Shown here: positions 1 through 7,348 of the stretch, piece by piece
Layout of the letters: the number at the start of each line of letters is the position of its first letter
Numbering within the stretch: the first letter of the stretch is position 1
From: CAVDRM01 sp963626285
GTDB taxonomy: Bacteria; Bacillota; Clostridia; Christensenellales; Aristaeellaceae
Direction: 5' to 3'
Length of the DNA stretch: 16,425 nucleotides
Assembly (NCBI GenBank): GCA_963626285.1
Contig: CAVFWQ010000045.1
Location: 1 to 16,425, forward strand
Notes under the pieces: model-generated
Told to the model about the DNA's origin: nothing
What the model saw: the letters and a program-made list of their open reading frames with translations, nothing else
The model's database searches: none
Made by a program: the position numbers and the translations under genes

Positions 1-1
1 T

Positions 2-691
2 CTTTACAGCGTCCCCTATATGTGGGGGACGGTCGGGATCCTGTACAACACCGAAAAGGTGCAGGAGCCGGTGACCTCCTGGGGTATTCTCTGGGATGAG
101 AAATATGCAAAGAATATCTTCATGCTGGATTCTATCCGTGATTCCTTCGGCCTGACGCTCAAATATCTGGGTTATGAGATAAACTCCCGCAATTTGCTCG
201 AGCTGGCGGCCGCCAAGGATAAGCTGATTGAGCAGAAGCCGCTCGTCAAAGCGTATCAGGTGGACGAAACCAAAGACAAGATGGTGGCTGGCGAGGCAGC
301 GCTGGCAGTCGTCTGGTCGGGCGATGCGCAGTATGCCATCGACTTAAATGACAAGCTGGCCTATGCTGTCCCCGATGAAGGCAGCAACATCTGGATTGAC
401 CCGATGGTCATCCCAAAGACGGCGAAAAACAAGGAAAATGCCGAAAAGCTCATCAACTTCCTCTGCCGCCCTGATATTGCCCAGAAGAACTGCGAATACA
501 TCCGTTATTCCAGCCCCAACAGCGAGGCCATTCAGAACATGGGTGATGAGTATGTCAATAATACCACCATCAATCCGACGGAAGAAATCGTGCAGCGCTG
601 TGAGTTTTTCCATGACATTCCCTCCGAGGGATTGATTGACTATTTGGCGCTGTACAACAACCTTTGGAATCAGGTGAAGAACGCCAAATAA
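2..691 (+). CDS. potD: Spermidine/putrescine ABC transporter substrate-binding protein, 5'-truncated by the window edge
   Basis: This is the C-terminal part (about 229 residues) of an extracytoplasmic polyamine-binding protein that delivers spermidine or putrescine to a PotABC-type importer. The reading frame is open to the first bases of the window, so the Met at position 20 is internal and the true start lies upstream. Two aromatic/acidic pocket motifs are seen: a Trp at nt 314 (VVWSGDAQ) and a Trp plus Asp at nt 392-400 (NIWIDPMVIP). Their 26- and 28-residue spacing equals that of W229, W255 and D257 in E. coli PotD. The following AKNKENAEKLINFL segment is typical of the family. A terminator follows directly, so the gene probably ends a pot operon lying to the left. 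The exact polyamine cannot be told from this fragment. Confidence 0.92.
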   Translation, partial: LYSVPYMWGTVGILYNTEKVQEPVTSWGILWDEKYAKNIFMLDSIRDSFGLTLKYLGYEINSRNLLELAAAKDKLIEQKPLVKAYQVDETKDKMVAGEAALAVVWSGDAQYAIDLNDKLAYAVPDEGSNIWIDPMVIPKTAKNKENAEKLINFLCRPDIAQKNCEYIRYSSPNSEAIQNMGDEYVNNTTINPTEEIVQRCEFFHDIPSEGLIDYLALYNNLWNQVKNAK

Positions 692-699
692 TCCCGCAT

Positions 700-734
700 G
701 GACGTCAGGCAATGCTTTGCTTGTCGTCCTTTTT
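700..734 (+). terminator. Rho-independent terminator after potD
   Basis: A 13-pair stem is formed by 700-712 and 717-729, with one T/T mismatch, one G-U pair and a four-base loop. Five T residues follow at 730-734. It starts 9 bases after the potD stop and lies upstream of the darA promoter, so it separates the two units. Confidence 0.8.
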
Positions 735-767
735 ATCCGATTGCTGCACAATTCGCGGACGGCGACC

Positions 768-796
768 TTGATATTTTACCGACTTTCGTGTATAAT
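768..796 (+). promoter_or_regulatory. Sigma-A promoter of darA-holB-ricT
   Basis: The -35 box TTGATA is at 768-773 and the -10 box TATAAT at 791-796, with a 17-base spacer. The predicted transcript start is near 803, about 40 bases before the darA start codon. Confidence 0.85.
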
Positions 797-803
797 GTGC
801 ATA

Positions 804-830
804 GAAACCATTCGGTTTCGGGAAAGGAGG
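804..830 (+). promoter_or_regulatory. 5'-end hairpin plus strong ribosome binding site of darA
   Basis: A perfect hairpin GAAACC-ATTC-GGTTTC occupies 804-819, within a base or two of the predicted transcript start. The Shine-Dalgarno AAAGGAGG at 823-830 follows almost at once. This ribosome binding site fixes the darA start at 842. A 5'-terminal hairpin of this kind could stabilise the mRNA, which is an inference. Confidence 0.6.
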
Positions 831-841
831 ATTTATTTCTT

Positions 842-1171
842 ATGAAATTGATTATTGCTATTGTTCAGGATGAAGATGCTTCCCGTCTTATCAGCAGCCT
901 GATGAATGAGGGCTATGGCGTGACCAAGCTGGCCACCACCGGCGGCTTCCTGCGTGCGGGAAACACCACCTTGCTCGTCGGCGTAGATGATGACCGTTTT
1001 GACGGCTGCATCGGCATCATCGAAAAAATCTGCAAGAGCCGCAAGCAAATCGCCACCTCCCCCATTACAACGGGTGCGGCCAGCGGCATGTATGCTCCGT
1101 ATCCCATCGAAGTGACAGTAGGCGGCGCGACGGTCTTTGTTTTGACGGTGGATCAATTTGTCAAATTCTGA
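842..1171 (+). CDS. darA: Cyclic di-AMP receptor DarA (PII-like)
   Basis: This 109-residue protein matches the PII-like c-di-AMP receptors (DarA/PstA, CdAMP_rec family) along its whole length. Diagnostic segments are the N-terminus MKLIIAIVQDED, TKLATTGGFLRAGNTT in the first ligand loop, and YPIEVTVGGATVFVL near the C-terminus. Family members are cytosolic trimers that bind c-di-AMP between subunits; the downstream target is generally unknown. The ATG at 842 is chosen because an AAAGGAGG site lies 11 bases upstream; the open frame extends back to 698 but that stretch precedes the promoter and resembles nothing. The darA-holB-ricT order resembles the Bacillus tmk-darA-yaaR-holB-ricT region, although tmk and yaaR are absent here. 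The gene overlaps holB by 14 bases. Confidence 0.95.
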   Translation: MKLIIAIVQDEDASRLISSLMNEGYGVTKLATTGGFLRAGNTTLLVGVDDDRFDGCIGIIEKICKSRKQIATSPITTGAASGMYAPYPIEVTVGGATVFVLTVDQFVKF

Positions 1172-2156
1172 CGTATCCTTTGATTCTTTTTCAGCGCGCG
1201 GCGAAGCTGTCCGTGCGCTGATTTCTGATGTTCGTCAGGAACGCTTGACGCACGCACTGCTGCTGACTGGTGCAGCCGGAACAGGCAAAAAAACGCTGCT
1301 GCATCTCATCGCCAAAAGGCTTTTATGCAAAGCGGACAGCGGAGAAAAGCCCTGCAACGTGTGCCGTTCCTGCAAGCGCTTTGAAGCGCGGACGCATCCT
1401 GATCTGCTCATTCCCATTCCCGCGCCGAAGGATAAAAATGTCATCAAAGTCGAGCCGATTCGTGATATTCTGAGCGTCCTGTCCCGTCATTCCTTGGAAG
1501 GCGGGCGGCGTGTCGTACTGCTGGAAAACGGCGAACGCATCACACCGGCCGGGCAGAATTGTCTGCTGAAATCGCTGGAGGAGCCGGATGACAGCACCTA
1601 TTTTTTAATGACGGCTGACCAGGAAACGGCCGTCCTGCCGACCATCCGCTCCCGCTGCCGCGTCGTGCGCGTGGAGCCGATGACAGACCGGCAGGTCGAG
1701 GAGGTGCTGCTTCAGGACGGTAGCATCCCAAGAGACAAGGCGCATCATGCCGCGCTGCTGTCCGAGGGCAGTGTCGGCGCGGCTCGTGCCATCTGCGCAA
1801 GCGAGGAAGAGGACGCGACGCTTCATCTCGTCATGAGTTCTTTTTTTGCCGTACGAAATGCGGATGATATTCCGAACGCCGCCGCAAAAATCAAGGATAT
1901 CAAGGATGAATGGAGCAATCTGCTGACGGCATTTGAGCAGCAGATTCGGCTCTGTATGCGCAGTCAGGTCGGGCTTTCCGAGCGGCCGCCCAATATGCCG
2001 GAGGTCTTTTCAAATGCTCCCCTTTCCGGCTTGGCACACCTTTTATCCGCCGCGCTGGAGACGCGCAAGATGCGCTCCGCCAATGTCAGCTGGCAGGCAG
2101 CAGCCGACCGGCTTTTAGAAACGATTTCGGAGGAAGTAACCAAATGGCAACGGTAA
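1158..2156 (+). CDS. holB: DNA polymerase III subunit delta prime
   Basis: This 332-residue clamp-loader subunit helps load the beta sliding clamp onto primed DNA. Residues 38-46 (GAAGTGKKT) form a P-loop. C57, C66, C69 and C72 form the zinc module of DnaX/HolB proteins. LLKSLEEP is at 136-143 and the SRC motif at 165-167. The Walker B region (VVLLENGE, about 119-126) is degenerate, as is usual for delta prime. The only reasonable start in frame is TTG at 1158, with a modest GGTGG site six bases upstream, so translation is probably coupled to darA, whose end it overlaps by 14 bases. It overlaps ricT by 13 bases at the other end. Confidence 0.94.
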   Translation: MSNSDVSFDSFSARGEAVRALISDVRQERLTHALLLTGAAGTGKKTLLHLIAKRLLCKADSGEKPCNVCRSCKRFEARTHPDLLIPIPAPKDKNVIKVEPIRDILSVLSRHSLEGGRRVVLLENGERITPAGQNCLLKSLEEPDDSTYFLMTADQETAVLPTIRSRCRVVRVEPMTDRQVEEVLLQDGSIPRDKAHHAALLSEGSVGAARAICASEEEDATLHLVMSSFFAVRNADDIPNAAAKIKDIKDEWSNLLTAFEQQIRLCMRSQVGLSERPPNMPEVFSNAPLSGLAHLLSAALETRKMRSANVSWQAAADRLLETISEEVTKWQR

Positions 2157-3259
2157 TCGGCGTCCGCTTCCGCAATGCGGGCAAACTATACTATTTTGAT
2201 CCCGGCGCGTTCTGGCCGACAGCCGGTGATGCCGTCATTGTAGAAACGACTCGCGGCATTGAATACGGCGAGGTGGTGACAGGCGTGCAGGAGGTTTCTG
2301 ATGACAGCCTCACGCCCCCGCTTCGCAATGTGGTGCGTTTGGCCACGCCGGAGGATGTCCAGCATCAGCGCGATAATGAGCGGCACGAAAAAGAGGCGCT
2401 GCAGATTTGCGGTCAGAAAATCGAAAACCACCAGCTTCAAATGAAACTGGTAGGATGTGAATACACCTTTGACAACAGCAAAATCCTCTTTTATTTTACA
2501 TCCGATAAGCGCGTTGATTTCCGCGCCTTGGTCAAGGACTTGGCGGGTATTTTCAAGACCCGTATCGAGCTGAGGCAAATCGGCGTGCGCGATGAAGCAA
2601 AGATGATGGGCGGCTTGGGGCTGTGCGGCCGTCCTCTGTGCTGTGCGCAGTTTTTGGGTGATTTCCAGCCGGTCTCCATCAAAATGGCGAAGGAGCAGAG
2701 CCTTTCCTTAAATCCAACCAAGATTTCCGGCGTTTGTGGCCGCTTGATGTGCTGTCTCAAGTATGAGGAAGACTATTACGAAAAGACGCGCAGGCAGATG
2801 CCGCGTGTGGGACGCGAAGTCATCACACCCGACGGGCGCGGCACGGTCACGGATCTAAATATCTTGAAGGAAACCGTCCGTGTGCGCATTCCCAAGGGCG
2901 ACAGCACCGAAATCAAGGATTATCCGATGGCCGATGTCCGGCGCGCCACGGTCGGCGCATTCAAGCCAGCGGCTGCCGAGCAGGAAAATCAGTCTGACGA
3001 TGATGTTGACCCCGAAATCATGAAAGCGCTCAAGGTCTCTGAGCTGGATGTGCCGGATGTAGACGGAGATGAAACGCTTCCGGAGTATGAGGACGAGCTT
3101 TCCAATGACGAAAAAGCTGTCATCAACAAGCCAGCCCCGTGTCTGCCGAAAAAGGAATTAATGCAGCGTGATGCTCACGCGAAAAACGAGGATAAAAAGC
3201 CGGAGACGAAAAAACGCGACCCCTGGGTCGTGCCGGAAGAATTCAGGCACAAGAAATGA
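2144..3259 (+). CDS. ricT: RicT/YaaT, PSP1-domain subunit of the Y-complex
   Basis: The 371-residue protein has the PSP1 fold that in Bacillus joins RicA and RicF in the Fe-S-containing Y-complex, which tunes RNase Y mRNA processing and, through it, competence, sporulation and biofilm formation. Two CxxxxCC motifs are the hallmark: C161, C166, C167 and C198, C203, C204, each within a G-x-C-G-R-x-x-C-C context. The core ends near residue 265. Beyond it lies an acidic, low-complexity tail (about 275-340) and a basic last stretch, making the protein longer than the roughly 275-residue Bacillus form. It overlaps holB by 13 bases, is last in its operon and is followed by a strong hairpin. In Bacillus, yaaT likewise follows holB. 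Confidence 0.94.
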   Translation: MATVIGVRFRNAGKLYYFDPGAFWPTAGDAVIVETTRGIEYGEVVTGVQEVSDDSLTPPLRNVVRLATPEDVQHQRDNERHEKEALQICGQKIENHQLQMKLVGCEYTFDNSKILFYFTSDKRVDFRALVKDLAGIFKTRIELRQIGVRDEAKMMGGLGLCGRPLCCAQFLGDFQPVSIKMAKEQSLSLNPTKISGVCGRLMCCLKYEEDYYEKTRRQMPRVGREVITPDGRGTVTDLNILKETVRVRIPKGDSTEIKDYPMADVRRATVGAFKPAAAEQENQSDDDVDPEIMKALKVSELDVPDVDGDETLPEYEDELSNDEKAVINKPAPCLPKKELMQRDAHAKNEDKKPETKKRDPWVVPEEFRHKK

Positions 3260-3266
3260 TAATATG

Positions 3267-3311
3267 AAATGCCGTATGTCCGCTTGCATCACAAACGGAG
3301 ATACGGCATTT
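3267..3311. terminator. Convergent terminator between ricT and the Lgt-like gene
   Basis: Perfect 11-base arms lie at 3267-3277 and 3301-3311, with an inner TCCG/CGGA pairing at 3279-3282 and 3296-3299. The A/T ends of the arms give a short U-tract on both strands. It sits between two converging genes and probably serves both. Confidence 0.75.
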
Positions 3312-3321
3312 TGTCATGCGT

Positions 3322-4344
3322 TTATTCTTTTATCGCATTCCATGTCATTCTGCCCATCAAGAAGGCGGAAATGCCGATAACGGCATAGGTCATGGCATAG
3401 GGCAGATAAATCAGCGTTCGTCCGTCCTCCTCGCCCTCCTGAACCGTTAAGCCGAGCTTGGTCAGAAAATTCTCAACGCTTTCGTTCAAAATTCCGCTGC
3501 TGACGCTCAGCGGTTTATCCACCGTAAACTCAATGGCCACGCACAGCCCCGTCAGCAAAACGAACAGGATCCATTTGCGGATAAGGTGGCGGCCTGTCGC
3601 CCGTCTTTTGACGCTTGCCGCCGTCAGCAGCGCAGCCAGCGCAATAACGCTGAAAAGCTGCGATACGCGGACGAACAGCCATTTTACGACGATGTCGCGC
3701 CGCAGGGTCTCAAACAGCACCTGAGCGGTGCAGTAAAGCACCAAAGCCAGCAGCGCTTTTTGCCCGTCAGCGCGTTTTTTCTTGCCAAATTGGAGATATA
3801 AAAACGCGGCGAGCACATACAGCCCTTCATAAAAGAAAATAGCATAATACCATTCGTCATATTCCGCGTAGGGCTTAAAGGCCAGCGGAAAGAAGCTCTC
3901 ACCCTCCTCAATCAGCATCCCCCAGCCCTGCCCATCCAGCGGCTCGGCAAAGCGGCAGAGCGCGATGACCAGCAGAAGCGCCGGAGCAGCAGCATCCAAA
4001 AGAACGGACGCTTTTGTTTTTCCGATTCGTTTTTCAATCAGCGCCGCCAGCACAATGCCGATGAACACGCCGAAATACAGAGAGCCGCCCGCAGCGGGAT
4101 TCAGCAGAAACCCAATCCCGTACTGGTCCAGAACATCAAAAATCTGCGTGAGACCGTAAAGAAGGTGCCCGTAAAAAATGCCGTGCGCCAAGCAGAGAAC
4201 GGCAAACCATTCGCTGTTCTTCTGCGAAACACCAAGCTGCTTCGCATTGATTAAAAGGACGAGTATGCAAATAGCTGCGGCGCCGAACACGCACACGGCA
4301 TACGGCATAACAGGCAGTCCCCAAATCGTTAAGAGTCCCTCCAC
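3322..4344 (-). CDS. Lgt-like (prolipoprotein diacylglyceryl transferase fold) integral membrane protein
   Basis: A 340-residue polytopic membrane protein. Residues 1 to about 247 follow the Lgt pattern: GG plus small/aromatic residues at 86-96, LDAAAPALLL at 116-125, a single Arg in CRFAEPLDGQGWG at 130-142, FYEGLY at 171-176 and FETLRRD...RVSQLFS at 211-232. However, the residue matching E. coli Lgt H103 is Phe91 (GGSLYFGVFIG), and the residue matching N146 is Glu134. A C-terminal extension adds two further membrane spans (about 257-273 and 311-331) around a soluble loop. It is therefore a divergent homologue and lipoprotein diacylglyceryl transfer is doubtful. The start is GTG, with a GGGAG site upstream; the gene begins 16 bases after the glycosidase stop, so it is third in the capA operon. 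Confidence 0.75.
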   Translation of the reverse strand: MEGLLTIWGLPVMPYAVCVFGAAAICILVLLINAKQLGVSQKNSEWFAVLCLAHGIFYGHLLYGLTQIFDVLDQYGIGFLLNPAAGGSLYFGVFIGIVLAALIEKRIGKTKASVLLDAAAPALLLVIALCRFAEPLDGQGWGMLIEEGESFFPLAFKPYAEYDEWYYAIFFYEGLYVLAAFLYLQFGKKKRADGQKALLALVLYCTAQVLFETLRRDIVVKWLFVRVSQLFSVIALAALLTAASVKRRATGRHLIRKWILFVLLTGLCVAIEFTVDKPLSVSSGILNESVENFLTKLGLTVQEGEEDGRTLIYLPYAMTYAVIGISAFLMGRMTWNAIKE

Positions 4345-4360
4345 TTACCGTGCGCTCCCT

Positions 4361-5254
4361 TCACTCCTCAACATAGGCGCTGGCGAAATAGATGATGTCC
4401 GCCAACGGACGACGCTTGGGATTGTTCGGTGAATTGATTTTCTGGTTATTGAACACCATCGTGCTGGACGAGCCGCCGTCCAAATTGTAGGCGTTCTGCA
4501 CATTCCCGAAGGAATAAATCAGCTCCGCAAGCTGCGGAATGGTAAGCCCGACGGAGCCTTGATCCTCCGGTCCTTCGGAGGCCAGGCAGATATATTCCAG
4601 TTCGCCCACCTGCGCAATGCACATCCGCTGAGCCGACTTGAAGGCGGCAATGCCGGCGCTGGTGGTCTTTTCGTCAAATTCCGTAATCAGCTCGCCGTTG
4701 ATGACAAGGCCGGGGCCGAAGGCATAGCTATTGACAATCGTTCCCTCAAATGTCTCAAAATCCTTTTCCGTAGCGGCGGGAATGATGGTCAGGTTGCCTT
4801 TTTCATCAATGATCAGCGCATCCATGCCGCCCTTGGCATTGTGCTTTTTCCGAACGCCCTGACGAATGATATGCTTGCCGACAGAAGTCTTATTGCTGGA
4901 ATAAAAGTCGCCGTTAATGGCGAACACGGCGTTGACGCGCTTGGCCAAGGACGCGCCGACAATCGAGCCTTTGCCGTTGGACGAAACTATCGCAGAACGG
5001 ATCTGAGACGGGTCGGCGATTTTAATGCGCGCAACAAGATAATTCGTCTCATAGATACGGCCTTTTTCAATGGTGATATGCAAAGATTCATCCTGGTATT
5101 CCATATCGGACAGATAAAACGCCTGATTAACCTCGGCCATTTTTTCCCGTTCCATCGGAATCGGCTCGACAGCCGCCAAGGAATTGGAGGACGGAACAAG
5201 CACTAAAATGGACAGAAGCAGGATTCCGATGAGAGCAAGACGCACAAAACGCAT
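4361..5254 (-). CDS. Secreted phosphodiester glycosidase (NAGPA-domain) family protein
   Basis: The 297-residue product has an N-terminal hydrophobic segment (about 4-21) ending in SNSLAA, so it is probably exported or membrane-anchored. The remainder is a phosphodiester glycosidase domain like that of the mammalian uncovering enzyme and bacterial exopolymer proteins. Key motifs are AINGDFY (112-118), GPGLVINGEL (180-189), VGLTIPQLAEL (235-245), NLDGGSSSTM (257-266) and the final RRPLAD (281-286). Family members remove a sugar linked through a phosphodiester, or act on phospho-linked envelope glycans; the substrate here is unknown. The ATG at 5254 has an AAAAGGAG site 8 bases upstream, 16 bases after the capA stop, so it is co-transcribed with capA. 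Confidence 0.87.
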   Translation of the reverse strand: MRFVRLALIGILLLSILVLVPSSNSLAAVEPIPMEREKMAEVNQAFYLSDMEYQDESLHITIEKGRIYETNYLVARIKIADPSQIRSAIVSSNGKGSIVGASLAKRVNAVFAINGDFYSSNKTSVGKHIIRQGVRKKHNAKGGMDALIIDEKGNLTIIPAATEKDFETFEGTIVNSYAFGPGLVINGELITEFDEKTTSAGIAAFKSAQRMCIAQVGELEYICLASEGPEDQGSVGLTIPQLAELIYSFGNVQNAYNLDGGSSSTMVFNNQKINSPNNPKRRPLADIIYFASAYVEE

Positions 5255-5270
5255 GACTGTTTCTCCTTTT

Positions 5271-7289
5271 TTATTCTTCTATGATTTCGCCGTCGGCGTT
5301 CAGACGGACAATCCCTGTCTGAGCAAACGACTTCGGAAGATTGACCATTTTGCTGACCGTTTTCTTGGCAATCAGCTTGCCGAGACACTTCTGCTTTTCG
5401 GCTTCGTCCGTCAGCACACGGGGGCGGTAATCGCCGCCGCGGGTCGTTTCACATGGGATCACCCGCAGAGTGTCTAAAACGCACTGCCCGTCTTCCAATG
5501 AATATTCAAGCTGGAATATACCCGTAGACGGGTCGACATTGCTCATTGTGCCGAAAATAAAATTGCCGGTACTGAAAAAAATCGGCTTTCCGCGATAGAA
5601 CATGATTGGCTGAACAACATGTGGATGATGCCCCCAAATGACATCCGCGCCGTAATCAATCACCTTTTTCGCATAGGCATACTGCCAGCTTTCGCTGGTC
5701 ATATGCGTTTCTCTGCCCCAATGCAGGCTGACGACCACTAATTGGCAGCCTTCTTCCTTGAGCTGGGCAATGCGCGCTTCGATTCGCTTCAGGTCGCCAT
5801 TCTGCGGATAGGTAAACCCGACCATGCCGATTTTTATGCCTTTGACGATCGAATAGCCTAAGATATCCGAGCCCGTCTCCCGTCCGGGCGACACCGTTCC
5901 GAAATGATTGATGCCTGCCGCATCCAAGGCGCTCAATGTATCCTGATAGCCCTGATAGCCGAAATCCATGCAATGATTGTTGACCGTGTTGACTGCCTCT
6001 ACACCGCCTTCAATCAAAATCTGCGTATGCTCCGGCGGCGCAATCATATTATATTTTTTCGATGATTTCAATTTTTCCTGTGTGGTGAGGCAGACTTCCA
6101 AATTAGCGAAGGTGTAATCATCATTTTTCAGATACTCGCTCACTGTGGAAAATGGCCATGCATAGCCGTTTTTTGCAACCGTTTTGGTCAAACTGGTCTC
6201 TACATCGCGAGACTGTGAAGCATCGCCGATGCTGCAATCGCCGATGAAGGACAGGAGCAAACGGCTGCCGACACGCTCTGCCTGTTCCGAAGAAGCATCT
6301 GCCTGCTCTGCGGAAATATTGGTATATTCAGAAGAACCATCCTTCACAGCGTCGCTTTCTTCGATTTGCTGCTCTGTTTCTTCCGTCAGTTCATCTTCCG
6401 TTCGAACTTCTGTATCATCAGCTATATCATCTTTATTTCCCGACATGTCTTCCGAGTCATCTTTTGGCGGCTCGTCCGTTCTGAGCGCAAACGGAAGGGC
6501 TACGCCCTCTGTTGTCACGGTTTCATTTTCCGGTGAAGCCTTCTCATTGGCGGCGAAAATGAAAGGATCGTCTTCCGTTCCGCTGCCGCCTGAAATGCTG
6601 CATTTCGTCAAATCAAGCGTCAGCGCGGCGCGAATGCCGACGTTCTTCCTGCTGTACGCGCCATAGCTTAAATGACCGTTATAACCGACAAGCTGCAGCT
6701 TATATTGCGACGGCGATTTGACCGCCGCGACCCAATAAGGAGACTTTCCGCCCGGCGCGACATAGAGTCCACGCTTCTTTGCATAGGGTGTGCCGACGGC
6801 CTGACGTTTCTTATTTTCGCCCCAGCGGGAGGCCGTAAAGCCATAATCAACGGTCAAATACTGCTCGTCCGTCAAAATATAGAGCTTGCCGAATTCGGTT
6901 TCAGCAAGCGCCGAGCGCATCGAATCATCACCGAGCAGCGTCTTCAGCATGGTATCGTTCATCCATGCGCAAAGATCGCTTTCCGCATAGCTTTCAATCA
7001 GGCGATAATTATAATTTTTGATGTCCCGCTCATTATCGACAAAAATGACCTGCTGTACCTCAATGACATATTTGGTATGCAGCAGCGCTGCATCGTCCTT
7101 TACTTCAAGCACCTGCCAAAGCACGGGTGCTTCAGTTCCGTCCTTTTCATACGGATATTCGCCCAAAGAAACATACTGGTATCCGCTGCCTTTTTCATAG
7201 CCGCGCAGCGTTTCCTCCGCACAGCCGCTTCCGACAATCGTCAGAAAAATGCAGACCAGCACGGCTATCATCAGGCATCGCTTCATCAT
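5271..7289 (-). CDS. CapA-family metallophosphatase-fold protein with an N-terminal DUF6273 domain
   Basis: The 672-residue exported protein has four parts: a signal sequence (1-22, Cys at 23 in a weak lipobox GSGC), a DUF6273-like domain (about 37-245, with SLGEYPYEKDG...WQVLEV and Gly-Ile-Arg-Ala-Ala near the end), an acidic disordered linker (about 246-342, rich in E, D, S, T) and a CapA/PgsA-type domain (about 344-620). The CapA metal-site motifs are intact: GDCSIG (350), ANLE (395-398), NNH..D.G (437-443), SLHWG.E (521-527), GHHPHVVQ (553-560) and STGNFIF (573-579). CapA proteins support poly-gamma-glutamate or other capsule polymer handling, but no pgsB or pgsC is seen nearby. The ATG at 7289 is preferred because a GGAGG site lies 6 bases upstream and an upstream ATG at 7346 falls in the -35 box; ATG 7286 is nearly as good. 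Confidence 0.9.
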   Translation of the reverse strand: MMKRCLMIAVLVCIFLTIVGSGCAEETLRGYEKGSGYQYVSLGEYPYEKDGTEAPVLWQVLEVKDDAALLHTKYVIEVQQVIFVDNERDIKNYNYRLIESYAESDLCAWMNDTMLKTLLGDDSMRSALAETEFGKLYILTDEQYLTVDYGFTASRWGENKKRQAVGTPYAKKRGLYVAPGGKSPYWVAAVKSPSQYKLQLVGYNGHLSYGAYSRKNVGIRAALTLDLTKCSISGGSGTEDDPFIFAANEKASPENETVTTEGVALPFALRTDEPPKDDSEDMSGNKDDIADDTEVRTEDELTEETEQQIEESDAVKDGSSEYTNISAEQADASSEQAERVGSRLLLSFIGDCSIGDASQSRDVETSLTKTVAKNGYAWPFSTVSEYLKNDDYTFANLEVCLTTQEKLKSSKKYNMIAPPEHTQILIEGGVEAVNTVNNHCMDFGYQGYQDTLSALDAAGINHFGTVSPGRETGSDILGYSIVKGIKIGMVGFTYPQNGDLKRIEARIAQLKEEGCQLVVVSLHWGRETHMTSESWQYAYAKKVIDYGADVIWGHHPHVVQPIMFYRGKPIFFSTGNFIFGTMSNVDPSTGIFQLEYSLEDGQCVLDTLRVIPCETTRGGDYRPRVLTDEAEKQKCLGKLIAKKTVSKMVNLPKSFAQTGIVRLNADGEIIEE

Positions 7290-7317
7290 CCCTTGCCTCC
7301 AACACAATACTTCAGCC

Positions 7318-7346
7318 ATTATATAAAAAATATTCTCTTTCGTCAA
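7318..7346 (-). promoter_or_regulatory. Sigma-A promoter of the capA cluster
   Basis: On the minus strand, TTGACG is at 7346-7341 and TATAAT at 7323-7318 with a 17-base spacer. It begins two bases beyond the rluA stop codon, so the capA-glycosidase-Lgt-like set can be transcribed on its own. The predicted leader is only about 20 bases. Confidence 0.82.
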
Positions 7347-7348
7347 TC

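Noticed and set aside
698..841. N-terminal extension of darA to an ATG at 698
   Set aside because: It would cross a terminator and the promoter, and the encoded residues resemble nothing; the strong ribosome binding site points to 842.
4559..5206. Plus-strand open frame (215 codons) opposite the NAGPA-domain gene
   Set aside because: The minus-strand reading has the family motifs; the plus reading has none.
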